A DNA stretch of 64,000 bases, from NCBI RefSeq assembly GCF_032854445.1, contig NC_088295.1, positions 10,527,385 to 10,591,384 of the forward strand, written 5' to 3'. Origin of the DNA: Liolophura sinensis (taxonomy: Eukaryota; Mollusca; Polyplacophora; Chitonida; Chitonidae). Both the position numbers and the translations under genes were made by a program. The notes under the pieces were generated by a model. The model was given only the letters and a program-made list of their open reading frames with translations, was not told the origin of the DNA and did no database searches. Positions 63,524 through 64,000 of the stretch are shown here, one piece after another. The number at the start of each line of letters is the position of its first letter. The first letter of the stretch is position 1.

Positions 63524-64000
63524 AAGTGGGTTCTGGTTAGATCTCACATTTTTGGGGAGAATTCAGATTCTACGAAATCATCGAAAAAAGATATCTGAAA
63601 AGCAATATGGCTGGCAGTATGAAATGTAATCAGTCGGTCGAATTAATTACTTTGATGCATTTCTTTCTTGTGACTAAAAGGTGTAAAAATATGAATTTAG
63701 CCTCAACTTTTGTAGACTTATCAGAAAAGCTTTGAAACGTTTAGTCGAATATAACCTGGAAAAAGATGTCCTTTCAATGAAACAAAACACCCAGTTATAT
63801 ATTTTTACCACAAAAAAAGAAAAACATTTCGCAAGAACAAAAATGATTTCCAGTAGTGCAGCCTATGACATAGTAAATATGTATTATAATCACCTATGGG
63901 TTATAGGTTAAATAAACGGTATGCAAATCACATATACTTAGCGAACATAGAATCCTCAAAACAGTTTGATAAAATGTTGAGTTTCAGAAGCTTTAATTCC
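61720..64000. other. Right edge, nothing recognised
   Basis: AT-rich sequence with a (TA)n run. Frames such as 62347-62595 (plus) and 63183-62896 (minus) carry no familiar motif. If the candidate exon at 61646-61719 is real, this would be its first intron. Confidence 0.4.
63478..63519. repeat. (TA)n microsatellite
   Basis: About 20 uninterrupted TA dinucleotides. Confidence 0.95.

Overview
The window looks like nuclear DNA from an invertebrate animal, most likely a mollusc. All recognisable genes are split into short exons with GT..AG introns, the base composition is AT-rich, and more than a dozen fragments of tRNA-derived SINEs of a kind I associate with mollusc genomes are scattered through it. 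The taxon call is inference from repeats and gene style, not from a database search.

Three protein genes could be rebuilt exon by exon with consistent splice phases. (1) On the minus strand at 10817-2635 lies a sodium/proton antiporter of the SLC9B/NHA2 family: nine coding exons, 535 residues visible, with the C-terminal end beyond the left edge. (2) On the plus strand at 13664-24051 lies a ZFAND4 (ANUBL1) orthologue: seven coding exons, 577 residues, an N-terminal ubiquitin-like domain and a C-terminal AN1 zinc finger. (3) On the plus strand at 33178-48023 lies adenosine kinase: eleven coding exons, 357 residues, plus a candidate second promoter and alternative first exon at 33837-33900 giving a 342-residue form. 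The first two genes are head to head, and the DNA between them carries two perfect CRE palindromes and an E-box close to the ZFAND4 start.

The rest is repeats. From left to right: a 64-bp minisatellite (1-1680); foldback MITE-like elements (8958, 12463, 16974, 55458, 58881); a perfect 4 x 48-bp repeat in a ZFAND4 intron; a SINE split by a 1.1-kb TIR element (22547-23650); a 5.6-kb array of 61-bp units with a 2253-bp higher-order repeat (26375-31988); a decayed Penelope-like retroelement with a hammerhead-like motif, and a transposase-like fragment, in adenosine kinase intron 4 (38.3-40.9 kb); an 80-bp minisatellite derived from the 3' end and splice donor of an adenosine kinase exon (41411-41960); a frameshifted mobile-element-type ORF in its intron 10 (46.3-47.0 kb); and 93-bp, 69-bp and 45-bp arrays in the gene-poor right third. 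Near the right edge one short ORF resembles a signal-peptide first exon (61646-61719).

The three genes do not form an obvious pathway. The observations most worth following up are the two-promoter structure of adenosine kinase (parallel to vertebrate long and short isoforms), the exon-derived minisatellite that multiplies a splice donor, and the ribozyme-like motif in the Penelope-like element.
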